The position numbers were made by a program, and so were the translations under genes. Of a stretch of DNA of 64,000 nt, positions 33,392-41,912 are shown in pieces (the first letter of the stretch is position 1; every line of letters begins with the position of its first letter). Under the pieces are notes generated by a model. The model was not told the origin of the DNA, ran no database searches, and saw nothing but the letters and a program-made list of their open reading frames with translations. The DNA is from Humibacter sp. RRB41 (GTDB taxonomy: Bacteria; Actinomycetota; Actinomycetes; Actinomycetales; Microbacteriaceae): NCBI RefSeq assembly GCF_022761015.1, contig NZ_JAKWJQ010000004.1, forward strand, positions 186,001-250,000, given 5' to 3'.

Positions 33392-34102
33392 ATGGAGTTG
33401 TTCACGCGCGAGTGGGGCACGGGCGACCGGGTCGCGGTTCTCGTGCATGGTCTGTTCTCCAGCTCGCGCAGTTGGCGATCCCTCGGCCCAGCGCTGGCCG
33501 ACCGCGGGTACCGTGTGGTCGCGGTCGACCTCCCCGGTCACGGTCGCAGCCCGCGTGCCAGGTCGTACAGCCTCGAACAGATCGTGCGGAGCATCGCGGG
33601 AGCCGTGCCTCGTCGTCCGGAACTGGCGATCGGCCATTCGCTCGGCGGCATCGCCCTCTCGCGTCTCGTCGATCTGATGCTGCCGCGGCGTGCGGTCTAC
33701 ATCGATCCTGCCTTTCTCGGCACGCGCCTTCCCTGGTGGCAACGGCTCGGTGCGCCGTTGCTGTTCCGCAGCCTGCTGAGCAGAAAGCCGGCGGCGATCG
33801 CGGCAAGCAACCCGCGATGGAACGACGCCGATGTGGCCATCGAGGCCGGCGACTACGCGGCCTTCGACCGTCGCTTCCTCAGCCGTTTCGGCGACGGCAA
33901 GAGCATGCCGCTGTCGCCGCCCGAGCGCATGGCCGTGCCGTCGCTGCTCATGCTGGCCGACAAGTCCCGGCTGGTCAGCCCGGTCGTCGCTGAGCGGATG
34001 CGCGCCCTCGGCTTCGAGGTGCGCGTCGTGCCCGGCGCCGGCCACATGGTGCATCGCGACGACTTCGACGGCTTCGTGACGGGGCTCTCCGGCTGGGTGT
34101 GA
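33392..34102 (+). CDS. Alpha/beta hydrolase
   Basis: The protein has 236 residues with an alpha/beta-hydrolase fold: VLVHGLFSSSRSW supplies the oxyanion region, LAIGHSLGGIALS the nucleophile Ser (about 78), and VVPGAGHMVHRDDF the catalytic His near the C-terminus. TATTCT ends 6 bases before the ATG, consistent with a leaderless mRNA. The substrate is unknown. It follows the CHAT gene by 120 bp on the same strand, but its own promoter makes membership of that system doubtful. Confidence 0.9.
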   Translation: MELFTREWGTGDRVAVLVHGLFSSSRSWRSLGPALADRGYRVVAVDLPGHGRSPRARSYSLEQIVRSIAGAVPRRPELAIGHSLGGIALSRLVDLMLPRRAVYIDPAFLGTRLPWWQRLGAPLLFRSLLSRKPAAIAASNPRWNDADVAIEAGDYAAFDRRFLSRFGDGKSMPLSPPERMAVPSLLMLADKSRLVSPVVAERMRALGFEVRVVPGAGHMVHRDDFDGFVTGLSGWV

Positions 34103-34130
34103 GCCGAGTGAACGAGCAGCCGACGTCGAT

Positions 34131-34168
34131 CGCGCTGCCCAGGGTCTGACGCGCTGCCCAGGGTCTGA
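34131..34168 (+). repeat. Tandem 19-bp duplication
   Basis: CGCGCTGCCCAGGGTCTGA occurs twice without a gap (34131-34149, 34150-34168) between the hydrolase and the small membrane protein. A recent replication-slippage duplication is likely. Confidence 0.9.
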
Positions 34169-34269
34169 TCAGGGCTTTCGCCTAGATTCGTCGTGGTTCG
34201 ACCGCCAGGTCGCTCCCCGGACGAGAAGCGCCGTACCCGGATCCGACGACGACGCTGCCGGAGGGCAAC

Positions 34270-34527
34270 GTGGACATCGTCATTCAAATAGCGGGCTCGC
34301 TTCTCGTGCTGGCCGGTTTCGCACTGGCGCAGTGGGGCATCCTCGATCCGAAGTCGAGCTGGTACTTGACGCTCAACGTGATCGGGTCGGGCATCCTCGC
34401 CGTCGATGCTGTCGTCGAAGCACAGTGGGGGTTCCTGTTGCTCGAGGGAGTCTGGGCGATCGTCTCGCTCGTGAGCCTGATCGGCGTGCTGCGGACGAGG
34501 CGCACGAGGCGGGACGCGTCGGCGTAA
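34270..34527 (+). CDS. Small membrane protein (CBU_0592-like)
   Basis: The protein has 85 residues and three hydrophobic segments (about 3-22, 33-50 and 53-73), ending in a basic tail RTRRTRRDASA. The pattern, with LNVIGSGILAVDAV in the middle, resembles the CBU_0592 family of small membrane proteins of unknown function. GAGGG lies before the GTG start. It converges with the next gene with 4 bp between stops. Confidence 0.72.
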   Translation: MDIVIQIAGSLLVLAGFALAQWGILDPKSSWYLTLNVIGSGILAVDAVVEAQWGFLLLEGVWAIVSLVSLIGVLRTRRTRRDASA

Positions 34528-34531
34528 GGCC

Positions 34532-34792
34532 TCAGCGGCCGTGCGCAGCCAGGATCTGGTCGAGGTCGATGTGCCCGATCAGCTGCTTCCAATCGAGGCC
34601 GCGCGCGACATCCTCGACGCTCTTCTCGGCGAACACCTTGCCGTTGCGCTCGACGACGACACCCTCGGGGATGATCGCGTTGAGCTCGGCCAGCACGGCG
34701 TCGTTCACGGCCTCGGTGTCGAAGTCGGCGCCGTAACGCGCGTAGACGTCAGCGGGAACGGTGTAGTCGATGGTCGTGATCTCGGTCGCCAT
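34532..34792 (-). CDS. Hypothetical protein, 86 residues
   Basis: The protein is soluble and acidic. It begins MATEITTIDYTVPADVYARY and contains GVVVERNGKVFAEKSVEDVA. No family is recognised. Codon usage is typical of the neighbours and the frame is supported by G/C bias at third positions. It lies downstream of the YceI gene on the same strand, separated by a hairpin (34836-34879), so it is probably transcribed separately. Confidence 0.65.
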   Translation of the reverse strand: MATEITTIDYTVPADVYARYGADFDTEAVNDAVLAELNAIIPEGVVVERNGKVFAEKSVEDVARGLDWKQLIGHIDLDQILAAHGR

Positions 34793-34835
34793 GTGCCGAG
34801 CCTAATCATCACGACCCGCGAGCCACCACAATGTG

Positions 34836-34879
34836 GCCGAGCCACCGTCGAATTCGCGTGAACACGAGGGTGGCTCGGC
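34836..34879. terminator. Hairpin between YceI and the 86-residue gene
   Basis: GCCGAGCCACC (34836-34846) pairs exactly with GGTGGCTCGGC (34869-34879) across a 22-base loop. There is no U tract. The location just after the yceI-like stop (minus strand) suits a terminator. Confidence 0.6.
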
Positions 34880-34904
34880 AAGAAGGTGCTGGTTGGGCAG
34901 GAAC

Positions 34905-35477
34905 TCAGGCGTCGGCCTGCAGGGCCGCCTGCAGCTCCAGCGTGATGGTCACGGTGTCGCCGAGCAGCACGCCGCCGGTCTCGAGCGCCGCGTTGTAGCT
35001 GAGGCCGAAGTCGTCGCGGTTGATGACGGTCTTGGCGCTCGCGCCGGCCTTGTAGTTGCCGTAAGGGTCGCCGCCGAAGCCGCCGAAGTCGAACTCGAAC
35101 GTGACCGGCTTGGTGACGCCCTTGATGGTGAGGTCGCCGTCGATCAGGAACTCGCCCTTCTCGACGCGAGCGCCGGTCGAGACGAAGTCGATGGTCGGGT
35201 AGGTCTCCGCCTCGAAGAAGTCGCCGGTGCGCAGGTGGCCGTCGCGGTTCGGCTCGCCGGTGCTCACGGATGCCACGTCGGCGGTTGCCGTGACGCTTGC
35301 CTCGAGCGGGTTGGCGGGCGTCACGAACGTCGCGTCGAACTTCTCGAACTTGCCCTTGACCTTGCTGATCATCAGGTGACGGATCGTGAAGCCGACCTCG
35401 CTGTGAACGGGGTCGATGATCCAGGTGCCCTCGCGGTAGCCCGGGATCTCGAGAGTGGTCGTTGTCGTGTCGGTCAT
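34905..35477 (-). CDS. YceI family protein
   Basis: The protein has 190 residues forming a lipocalin-like beta barrel. Family segments are GTWIIDPVHSEVGFTIRHLMISKVKGKF, the central FDATF and AETYPTIDF strands, and LTIKGVTKPVTFEFDFGG. YceI barrels bind isoprenoid or amphiphilic ligands. No signal peptide is present, unlike E. coli YceI, so this one is cytoplasmic, as is common in actinobacteria. The ATG at 35477 follows GAGGAG and is better placed than one 12 bases upstream. Confidence 0.93.
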   Translation of the reverse strand: MTDTTTTTLEIPGYREGTWIIDPVHSEVGFTIRHLMISKVKGKFEKFDATFVTPANPLEASVTATADVASVSTGEPNRDGHLRTGDFFEAETYPTIDFVSTGARVEKGEFLIDGDLTIKGVTKPVTFEFDFGGFGGDPYGNYKAGASAKTVINRDDFGLSYNAALETGGVLLGDTVTITLELQAALQADA

Positions 35478-35645
35478 GGTGCTCCTCATTGACGTGGAGA
35501 AAGGGAAAAGAGTGCGGATGCCCCGCGGTACGTGTATGCAAACGTATCGGCCCGGCGACTATTCCCGAGGTCGCGAATGAATCGAACATCGGAAGCGCCG
35601 CCGAGCCGTGCGCGGAGCCCCGATCTTGGGACTCCGCGCATCGCG

Positions 35646-37343
35646 TCACTCGTTCGAGGGAACGAGCCGCCTTTCGTGGTCGTCGCCGGAATCGTGCCCC
35701 GGCTCATCGCCATCGCCTGCGCTCGCTGCGGCGCCCGCCGCGGCGAGCCGCTCGAGCTCGAGGGCCAAAGCATCGGATCCGTCGATCTCGAGCGACTCCG
35801 GAAGGACATCGCGCTCGATGGTCGTCGCCAGCGGCTTCTCCTTGATGAAGCAGAGCAGGACAGCCGCCACGATCATCAGCGGCAGCATGTACAGGAACAC
35901 CGGAGTGAGGGCGTCGTTGTACGCGCCCACGATGATGTCGCGGATGGCCGACGGCAGTTGCTTCACGGCCTCTGGTGTCAGCGAGTTGGTGTCGGCGCCC
36001 GCGGTGGTCGCGCCGGCGGGCATCCGCTGCGCGAGCAGATCGGTGAGTCGCGCCACGAACAGGCTGCCGACGATGGCGGTGCCGATGGAGGCGCCGACCT
36101 GGCGGAAGTAGTTGTTCGACGCCGTCGCAGTGCCGACCTCCTTCACGGAGAACGAGTTCTGCACGATGAGCACGAGGATCTGCATCGAAGCGCCCAGCCC
36201 GACGCCCATGACGGCGAGGAACGTGCACAGCAGCCAGATCGGCATGGTCGGTGTCATGGTGGACAGCAACAGGAGCGCAACGGCGACGATCGCCGTGCCG
36301 GCGATCGGCAGCCACTTGTAGCGGCCGGTCTTGCTGACGAGCTGACCGGTGACGATCGAGACGACCAGCAGGGCTGCCATCATCGGGATCATGAGCAGGC
36401 CGGCCTGCGTCGCGTCGACGCCGGTCACCATCTGCAGATAGGTCGGAAGGTAGGCGATCGCACCGAACATGGCGACGCCGATGAACAAACCGGCGATGGT
36501 GGTCAGCGTGAAGTTGCGGTCCTTGAACAGCTTCAGCGGCATGACCGGCTCAACGGCCCTGCGCTCGACGAACACGAACGCCACGGCCGCGGCGATCGCT
36601 CCGGCGATCAGGGCCAGGATGACCGGAGAGTCCCAGTCGTAGGTGTTGCCGCCCCACGTGGTGATCAGCACCACGAAGGTGGTGGCGGCGGCGAGCAGTC
36701 CCATGCCTGCCACGTCGAGGCGCGGACGGCCTGCGGTGTTCTTCGGCAGGTGCAGGAAGAACATCGCGGAGGCGATGGCCAGGATGCCCAGGGGAATGTT
36801 CATCCACAGGCCCCAGCGCCAGCCGATCACGTCCGTGAACCAGCCGCCGAGCAGGGGTCCGGCGACGGACGACAGCGCGAAGACCCCGCCCATGATGCCC
36901 ATGTAGCGTCCGCGCTCGCGGGCGGGCACGACATCGGCGATGATCGCCTGCGACAGGATCATCAGGCCGCCACCGCCGAGTCCCTGCACCGCACGGCCGA
37001 TGATCAGCCAGGTCATGTCGTCCGCGAATCCGCCGACGATCGATCCGAGAATGAAGATCGAGATTGCTGCGATGAACAGCCCCTTGCGGCCGATCAGGTC
37101 GCCGAGCTTGCCGTACACCGGCAGCATGATCGTCGAGGCGAGAATGTAGGCGGTCGTCACCCACAACATCTGATCGACGCCGTGCAATTCCCCGACGATG
37201 GTCGGCAGGGCGGTGGAGAAGATCGTCTGGTCGAGCGATGCGAGCAGCATCGTCACCATCAGTCCGGCGAAGACGAGCAGAATGCTGCGCTTCGACCCAG
37301 ACGCGGAGACGCGGGAGCGCGTCGCCGAAATCGTGTCAGTCAT
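35646..37343 (-). CDS. DHA2 family MFS multidrug efflux transporter
   Basis: The protein has 565 residues with 14 predicted membrane helices, an EmrB/QacA-type drug:H+ antiporter. Conserved features are LDQTIFSTALPTIVGEL in helix 1, GKLGDLIGRKGLF (motif A) and GRAVQGLGGGGLM (motif C-like region). The C-terminal 60 residues are hydrophilic and acidic. It follows a TetR gene by 84 bp on the same strand, so it is very likely the regulated pump. Drug specificity cannot be deduced. Confidence 0.94.
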   Translation of the reverse strand: MTDTISATRSRVSASGSKRSILLVFAGLMVTMLLASLDQTIFSTALPTIVGELHGVDQMLWVTTAYILASTIMLPVYGKLGDLIGRKGLFIAAISIFILGSIVGGFADDMTWLIIGRAVQGLGGGGLMILSQAIIADVVPARERGRYMGIMGGVFALSSVAGPLLGGWFTDVIGWRWGLWMNIPLGILAIASAMFFLHLPKNTAGRPRLDVAGMGLLAAATTFVVLITTWGGNTYDWDSPVILALIAGAIAAAVAFVFVERRAVEPVMPLKLFKDRNFTLTTIAGLFIGVAMFGAIAYLPTYLQMVTGVDATQAGLLMIPMMAALLVVSIVTGQLVSKTGRYKWLPIAGTAIVAVALLLLSTMTPTMPIWLLCTFLAVMGVGLGASMQILVLIVQNSFSVKEVGTATASNNYFRQVGASIGTAIVGSLFVARLTDLLAQRMPAGATTAGADTNSLTPEAVKQLPSAIRDIIVGAYNDALTPVFLYMLPLMIVAAVLLCFIKEKPLATTIERDVLPESLEIDGSDALALELERLAAAGAAASAGDGDEPGHDSGDDHERRLVPSNE

Positions 37344-37427
37344 GTCGTGAATGTCTTTTCTTTGTCAGTGGTTCTGGTCGTTGGAGGGTCGGTGCGCGGC
37401 GTGATCGTCGCGAATCGTCTGCGGAGG

Positions 37428-38105
37428 TCAACTCGTCGTGACGCGGTTGACGAGATCGATCGCGCGGTCGAGCGTCTCGCGTCGTATCCGCTCCGTCTTG
37501 CTGTCGAATGCGCGGCGGAACACGAAACGCATCGCGCCGATCGCGAGCGAGACGGCCATGCGCGCCTCGTCGTCGAGGTCCTTCTCGTCGCCCTGCCGAT
37601 GTTGAGCCGCGAACCGTTCTCGGATGAGGGCGACATGGGATTCCTCGACGGAGTTCATCGTCGACACGAGGGCCTTCGCGAACTCGGGGGAGCGCTTCGC
37701 CAGCTTCTGACGCATGGCGAACAGGTCGGCATCGTGTTCGTGATCGACGATCGTCCTGGAGATGACCGCCATCAGGTCCCCGAGCAACGGGCCGGGGCTC
37801 TCAACGAACTCCCGGGCATCGGTGTCCGTGATCTGCGCAGGACCGCGGCCGAGGAAGACGCCGTCCTTGCTGCCGAAATAGTTGAAGAACGTGCGCTGCG
37901 AGATGTCGGCGGCTTCGCAGATCGCATCGACTGTCGCGTGTTCGTAGCCGCGCTCGAGTGCGATGGTGAATGCGGCGTGCTCGACCGCGAGCTTCGCCTG
38001 TGCGATCTTGCGTGCACGCAGCCCGCCGCTCGCCGCGTCGTCGCCCTCCTGCGCCGAGAGAGTCGGCGCGCCGGACGTCGGGGCGGTCGTTCGGAACTCG
38101 GTCAT
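37428..38105 (-). CDS. TetR family regulator of the adjacent efflux pump
   Basis: The protein has 225 residues. The HTH is ATVDAICEAADISQRTFFNYFGSKDGVF (about 60-87). The ATG at 38105 has AAGGAG 8 bases upstream; a much longer frame continues into mfd antisense and is rejected. The promoter region carries inverted TGCAGGT repeats around a TATAAT box, which suits autorepression. Together with the downstream pump it forms a regulator-pump operon divergent from mfd. Confidence 0.93.
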   Translation of the reverse strand: MTEFRTTAPTSGAPTLSAQEGDDAASGGLRARKIAQAKLAVEHAAFTIALERGYEHATVDAICEAADISQRTFFNYFGSKDGVFLGRGPAQITDTDAREFVESPGPLLGDLMAVISRTIVDHEHDADLFAMRQKLAKRSPEFAKALVSTMNSVEESHVALIRERFAAQHRQGDEKDLDDEARMAVSLAIGAMRFVFRRAFDSKTERIRRETLDRAIDLVNRVTTS

Positions 38106-38120
38106 GTCGGACTCCTTTGG

Positions 38121-38167
38121 TGCAGGTACTGCAAAATTATAGCAACTGCAAGATTGCAGAACCTGCA
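38121..38167. promoter_or_regulatory. Inverted-repeat operator and -10 box of the TetR-pump operon
   Basis: TGCAGGTACTGCAA (38121-38134) and TTGCAGAACCTGCA (38154-38167) are inverted copies with one mismatch. Each is itself nearly palindromic, and another CTGCA lies between them. The minus-strand -10 TATAAT (38136-38141) is enclosed. Binding would also lie close to the mfd promoter. Confidence 0.75.
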
Positions 38168-38204
38168 AGTATTCCGAGAGGGCCAGGTCCGTACACTTGG
38201 TCCA

Positions 38205-41200
38205 GTGATCCTCGAGGGCTTGACCGAGGCGCTTTCGCGCGCCCAGACATTTGCCGATGCCCTGACCTCTGCGAATCGCGACGCGGACTTCTCGGTGACC
38301 ACCGGCCTCCGTGTCCCGCTCGCAGCGGGGCTGCTCGGCAGGCGCGCAGCAGACAAGCAGGTGCTGCTCATCGTCACCGCGACGGGACGTGAGTCGGAAG
38401 CCTTGCGATCCGCGCTCGGTTCGGTGGCTCCGCGCGCCGAAGTCGTGGAGTTCCCCGCGTGGGAGACGCTGCCGCACGAACGGCTGAGCCCAGGACCGGA
38501 GATCGTGGGCAAACGACTCGCCGCTCTGCGCCGATTGGGCACGTGGAAGCCGGATGCCGGGCATCCGCTGATCGTCGTGGCCTCCGTGCGCGCCGCCCTG
38601 CAGCCGATCGCCGCGGGCCTGGATCGGCTGGAGCCGATCGTGCTCGAACAGGGCAGTCGAGGCAACGATCTGACCTCCATCGCGTCGCGGCTGGTCGCAC
38701 TTGCGTATTCGCGCGTCGACATGGTGACCAGGCGGGGCGAGTTCGCGGTGCGCGGCGGCATCCTCGACGTGTTCGCGCCGACCGCCGACCATCCTGTGCG
38801 CGTGGACTTCTTCGGCGACGAGGTGGAGCAGATCCGAGCGTTCTCGGTCGCCGATCAGCGCTCGTTGCCGCACGAGGCGCCGCTTGTCGAGCTCTCCCCG
38901 GCGCGCGAGCTCTTGCTCACGGACGCCGTCAGGCAGCGTGCCGCCGAGATGGCGCACGAGTTCCCTGGCCTGGAACAACTGCTGACGAAGGTGGCGGAGG
39001 GCATCCCGGTCGAGGGCATGGAGTCGCTCGCCCCTGCGCTGGTCGACAAGCTGGTGCCGCTCACCGACTACCTGCCAGACGGTGCAGCTGTCGCCGTGAT
39101 GTCGCCGGAACGTGTCGCCGCCCGAGCGCTGAGCCTCTCGGAGACCAACCGCGAGTTCCTCGAGGCGGCCTGGAGCGCGGCCACCGTCGGCGCCGCCGCC
39201 CCGATCGACCTCGCCTCGGGAGACTTCATCTCGCTGCGTCAGCTGCGCGACGCAGCACAGCTCAGCAGGCCGGGAGGGAAGCTCCCCGAGCACCCGTGGT
39301 GGACGTTCTCGAGCTTCGACTCGGGCGGCGCCGAGCTACTTGTGCCGATCGCCGAGCAGTCCGTCGAGGACCTTGCGGAGTCGGCCGGCGACTACGTACG
39401 CGTCGCGGCGGATGCCGTCCCGAGCTTCGCCGGCAACGTCGACGGAGCGATCGGGCACGTGGCGCAGCGTCTTTCCGACGGGTGGCGGGTCGCCATCGTC
39501 GCGGCCGGCCACGGACTCGTGGAGCGAGCCGTCGACGTGCTTTCCGAGCGCGGCGTGGCGGCCAGGCAGGTCGAGGACTACCCGGCGGATGCCGAGGCCG
39601 GCGTCGCGTACGTACTGCCGGCATCCGTGGAGCAGGGCTTCGAGCTGCCAGAGGCGAAGCTCGCGGTGATCGGCGAGACCGAGTTCTACGGGCGCACCGT
39701 CGGTTACGACTCGCGGCAGGTGAAGAAGCTCGGCGTGCGCCGCAAGAACGTGGTCGACCCGCTGCAGCTCAAGCCGGGCGACTTCGTCGTGCACGAGACG
39801 CACGGCATCGGCAAGTTCGTCGAGCTGGTGCAGCGGGAGGTCACGCGCGGAACGGGCTCGGCGCGTGGCCGCAACGCTGTGACGTCGAAGCGCGAGTATC
39901 TCGTGCTGGAGTACGCGCCGTCGAAGCGCGGATATCCTGGCGACAAGCTCTACGTGCCGACCGATCAGCTCGACCTGCTCAGCCGCTACGTCGGCGGCGA
40001 AGCGCCTCAGCTGTCGAAGATGGGCGGCAGCGACTGGTCGCAGGCGAAGGGACGTGCTCGCAAGGCGGTGCGCGACATCGCGGTCGAGCTGGTCAAGCTG
40101 TATTCGGCGCGCATGGCCTCGAAGGGGCACGCCTTCGGGCCCGACACCCCGTGGCAGCACGAACTCGAAGAGGCGTTCCCGTTCGTGGAGACGCCCGACC
40201 AGGTGCAGACCATCGATGAGGTCAAGGCCGACATGGAACGACCGATCCCGATGGACCGGCTCATCTCGGGCGATGTCGGCTTCGGCAAGACCGAGATCGC
40301 GGTGCGCGCCGCGTTCAAGGCCGTGCAAGACGGCAAGCAGGTGCTCATGCTCGTGCCGACCACACTGCTCGTGCGACAGCACTTCGAGACCTTCCAGGAG
40401 CGCTTCGCCGGCTTCCCTGTGCATCTGCGTCAGCTCAGCAGGTTCCAGACCGACCGCGAGGCGAAGGAGGTTCTCGACGGACTCGCCGACGGCACCGTCG
40501 ACGTCGTGATCGGTACCCACCGGCTGCTGTCGAAGAACGTCTCCATCAAGAACCTGGGCCTCGTCGTCATCGACGAGGAGCAGCGTTTCGGCGTCGAGCA
40601 CAAGGATGCCCTCAAGCGGCTGAAGACGAACGTCGACGTGCTCGCGATGAGCGCGACGCCCATCCCGCGCACTCTCGAGATGGCGGTCACGGGCATCCGC
40701 GAGATGTCGACCTTGGCGACGCCGCCGGAGGACAGGCATCCGATCCTCACCTTCGTCGGGCCGTATTCGGAGAAGCAGGTGGCTGCTGCCATCCGTCGCG
40801 AGCTGCTGCGCGAGGGCCAGGTGTTCTTCGTGCACAACCGGGTGTCGAGCATCCAGCGCGTGGCATCGCAGCTTGCGGAGCTCGTGCCTGAGGCGCGCAT
40901 CGCGGTCGCACACGGCCAGCTGAACGAGCACGCGCTGGAGCAGATCGTGGTGGACTTCTGGGAGCGCAGGTTCGACGTGCTCGTCTCCACGACCATCATC
41001 GAGACCGGTCTCGACATCGCGAACTCGAACACGATCATCATCGACCGAGCCGATAAGTACGGGCTGTCGCAACTGCACCAGCTACGCGGTCGCGTCGGCC
41101 GTGGTCGTGAGCGTGCCTACGCGTATTTCCTCTGGGATCCCGACAAGCCGCTCTCCGAGACCGCTCACGACAGGCTCTCCACGATCGCCGCCAACAACGA

Positions 41201-41867
41201 GCTCGGCAGCGGAATGCAGGTAGCGCTGAAGGACCTCGAGATCCGCGGTGCGGGCAACCTGCTCGGAGGCGAGCAGTCCGGGCACATCGCGGGAGTCGGT
41301 TTCGACCTCTACCTGCGGATGATCGGCGAGGCCGTGAACACGTTCCGCGGCGAGGTCGCCGAGGGGCAGACGGAGCTGCGACTGGAGCTCCCGGTCGATG
41401 CGCACATCCCCGAGGAGTACGTGGACTCCGAGCGATTGAGGCTGGAGGCTTACCAGAAGCTGTCGGCGGCATCCGCACCGAATGCGAAGCCCGAGTCGAT
41501 CGATCTCGTGCTCGAGGAACTCACCGATCGTTACGGTGAACCACCGGAAGCCGTCACGAACCTCATCGCGGTCTCCCGGCTGCGCAGGCGCGCCCAGCAG
41601 GCCGGGCTCTCGGATGTCGTCGCGATGGGTTCGAACCTGCGCATCGCGCCGGTCGACCTGCCCGATTCGCTCCAAGTGCGGCTGCAACGCATGTATCCGA
41701 AGTCGCGGCTCGTCACCGCTCAGAAGGTGGCGCTCGTGCCGTTGCCGGTCATCGATGGCGAGTCGCTTCAGGATGCCGAGCTGATCGCGTGGGTGCGCAC
41801 CCTGCTCGACGCGATCTTCCCGCTGCCCGAACCCGCGGCGGAGACGGCCGCCCCGCTGGTCGAGTGA
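38205..41867 (+). CDS. mfd: Transcription-repair coupling factor
   Basis: Mfd removes RNA polymerase stalled at DNA lesions and recruits UvrA. The protein has 1220 residues. An N-terminal UvrB-like module (WETLPHERLSP, RGGILDVF) is followed by the RNA-polymerase-interacting CarD-like domain (KPGDFVVHETHGIGKFV) and the helicase core: Walker A variant GDVGFGKTE, DEEQRFGVEHK, SATPIPRT, HQLRGRVGRG. A TRCF C-terminal domain ends the protein. The GTG at 38205 lies 7 bases after TACACT. Although the frame is open 2.6 kb further upstream, that part is antisense to the pump and regulator genes. Confidence 0.97.
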   Translation: MILEGLTEALSRAQTFADALTSANRDADFSVTTGLRVPLAAGLLGRRAADKQVLLIVTATGRESEALRSALGSVAPRAEVVEFPAWETLPHERLSPGPEIVGKRLAALRRLGTWKPDAGHPLIVVASVRAALQPIAAGLDRLEPIVLEQGSRGNDLTSIASRLVALAYSRVDMVTRRGEFAVRGGILDVFAPTADHPVRVDFFGDEVEQIRAFSVADQRSLPHEAPLVELSPARELLLTDAVRQRAAEMAHEFPGLEQLLTKVAEGIPVEGMESLAPALVDKLVPLTDYLPDGAAVAVMSPERVAARALSLSETNREFLEAAWSAATVGAAAPIDLASGDFISLRQLRDAAQLSRPGGKLPEHPWWTFSSFDSGGAELLVPIAEQSVEDLAESAGDYVRVAADAVPSFAGNVDGAIGHVAQRLSDGWRVAIVAAGHGLVERAVDVLSERGVAARQVEDYPADAEAGVAYVLPASVEQGFELPEAKLAVIGETEFYGRTVGYDSRQVKKLGVRRKNVVDPLQLKPGDFVVHETHGIGKFVELVQREVTRGTGSARGRNAVTSKREYLVLEYAPSKRGYPGDKLYVPTDQLDLLSRYVGGEAPQLSKMGGSDWSQAKGRARKAVRDIAVELVKLYSARMASKGHAFGPDTPWQHELEEAFPFVETPDQVQTIDEVKADMERPIPMDRLISGDVGFGKTEIAVRAAFKAVQDGKQVLMLVPTTLLVRQHFETFQERFAGFPVHLRQLSRFQTDREAKEVLDGLADGTVDVVIGTHRLLSKNVSIKNLGLVVIDEEQRFGVEHKDALKRLKTNVDVLAMSATPIPRTLEMAVTGIREMSTLATPPEDRHPILTFVGPYSEKQVAAAIRRELLREGQVFFVHNRVSSIQRVASQLAELVPEARIAVAHGQLNEHALEQIVVDFWERRFDVLVSTTIIETGLDIANSNTIIIDRADKYGLSQLHQLRGRVGRGRERAYAYFLWDPDKPLSETAHDRLSTIAANNELGSGMQVALKDLEIRGAGNLLGGEQSGHIAGVGFDLYLRMIGEAVNTFRGEVAEGQTELRLELPVDAHIPEEYVDSERLRLEAYQKLSAASAPNAKPESIDLVLEELTDRYGEPPEAVTNLIAVSRLRRRAQQAGLSDVVAMGSNLRIAPVDLPDSLQVRLQRMYPKSRLVTAQKVALVPLPVIDGESLQDAELIAWVRTLLDAIFPLPEPAAETAAPLVE

Positions 41868-41898
41868 CGCACTCGCCGGTCGAGTGTCGCACTCGGCC
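41858..41898. repeat. Two tandem copies of a GGTCGAGTG-CGCACTCG hairpin unit at the mfd 3' end
   Basis: GGTCGAGTGACGCACTCGCC (41858-41877) is followed by a near-identical copy (41878-41898). Each contains a CGAGTG/CACTCG hairpin. The first supplies the mfd stop codon (PLVE-stop), the same C-terminal residues as the TetR gene at 18293. It is related to the CTGGTCGAG repeats and is a likely mfd terminator. Confidence 0.8.
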
Positions 41899-41912
41899 AC
41901 TAGCGTGAACCC

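Noticed and set aside
35532-38204. Open frame running 2.6 kb upstream of mfd in the same frame
   Set aside because: It is exactly antisense to the DHA2 pump and TetR genes, its translation is Arg/His/Gln-rich without family similarity, and Mfd homology begins at 38205.
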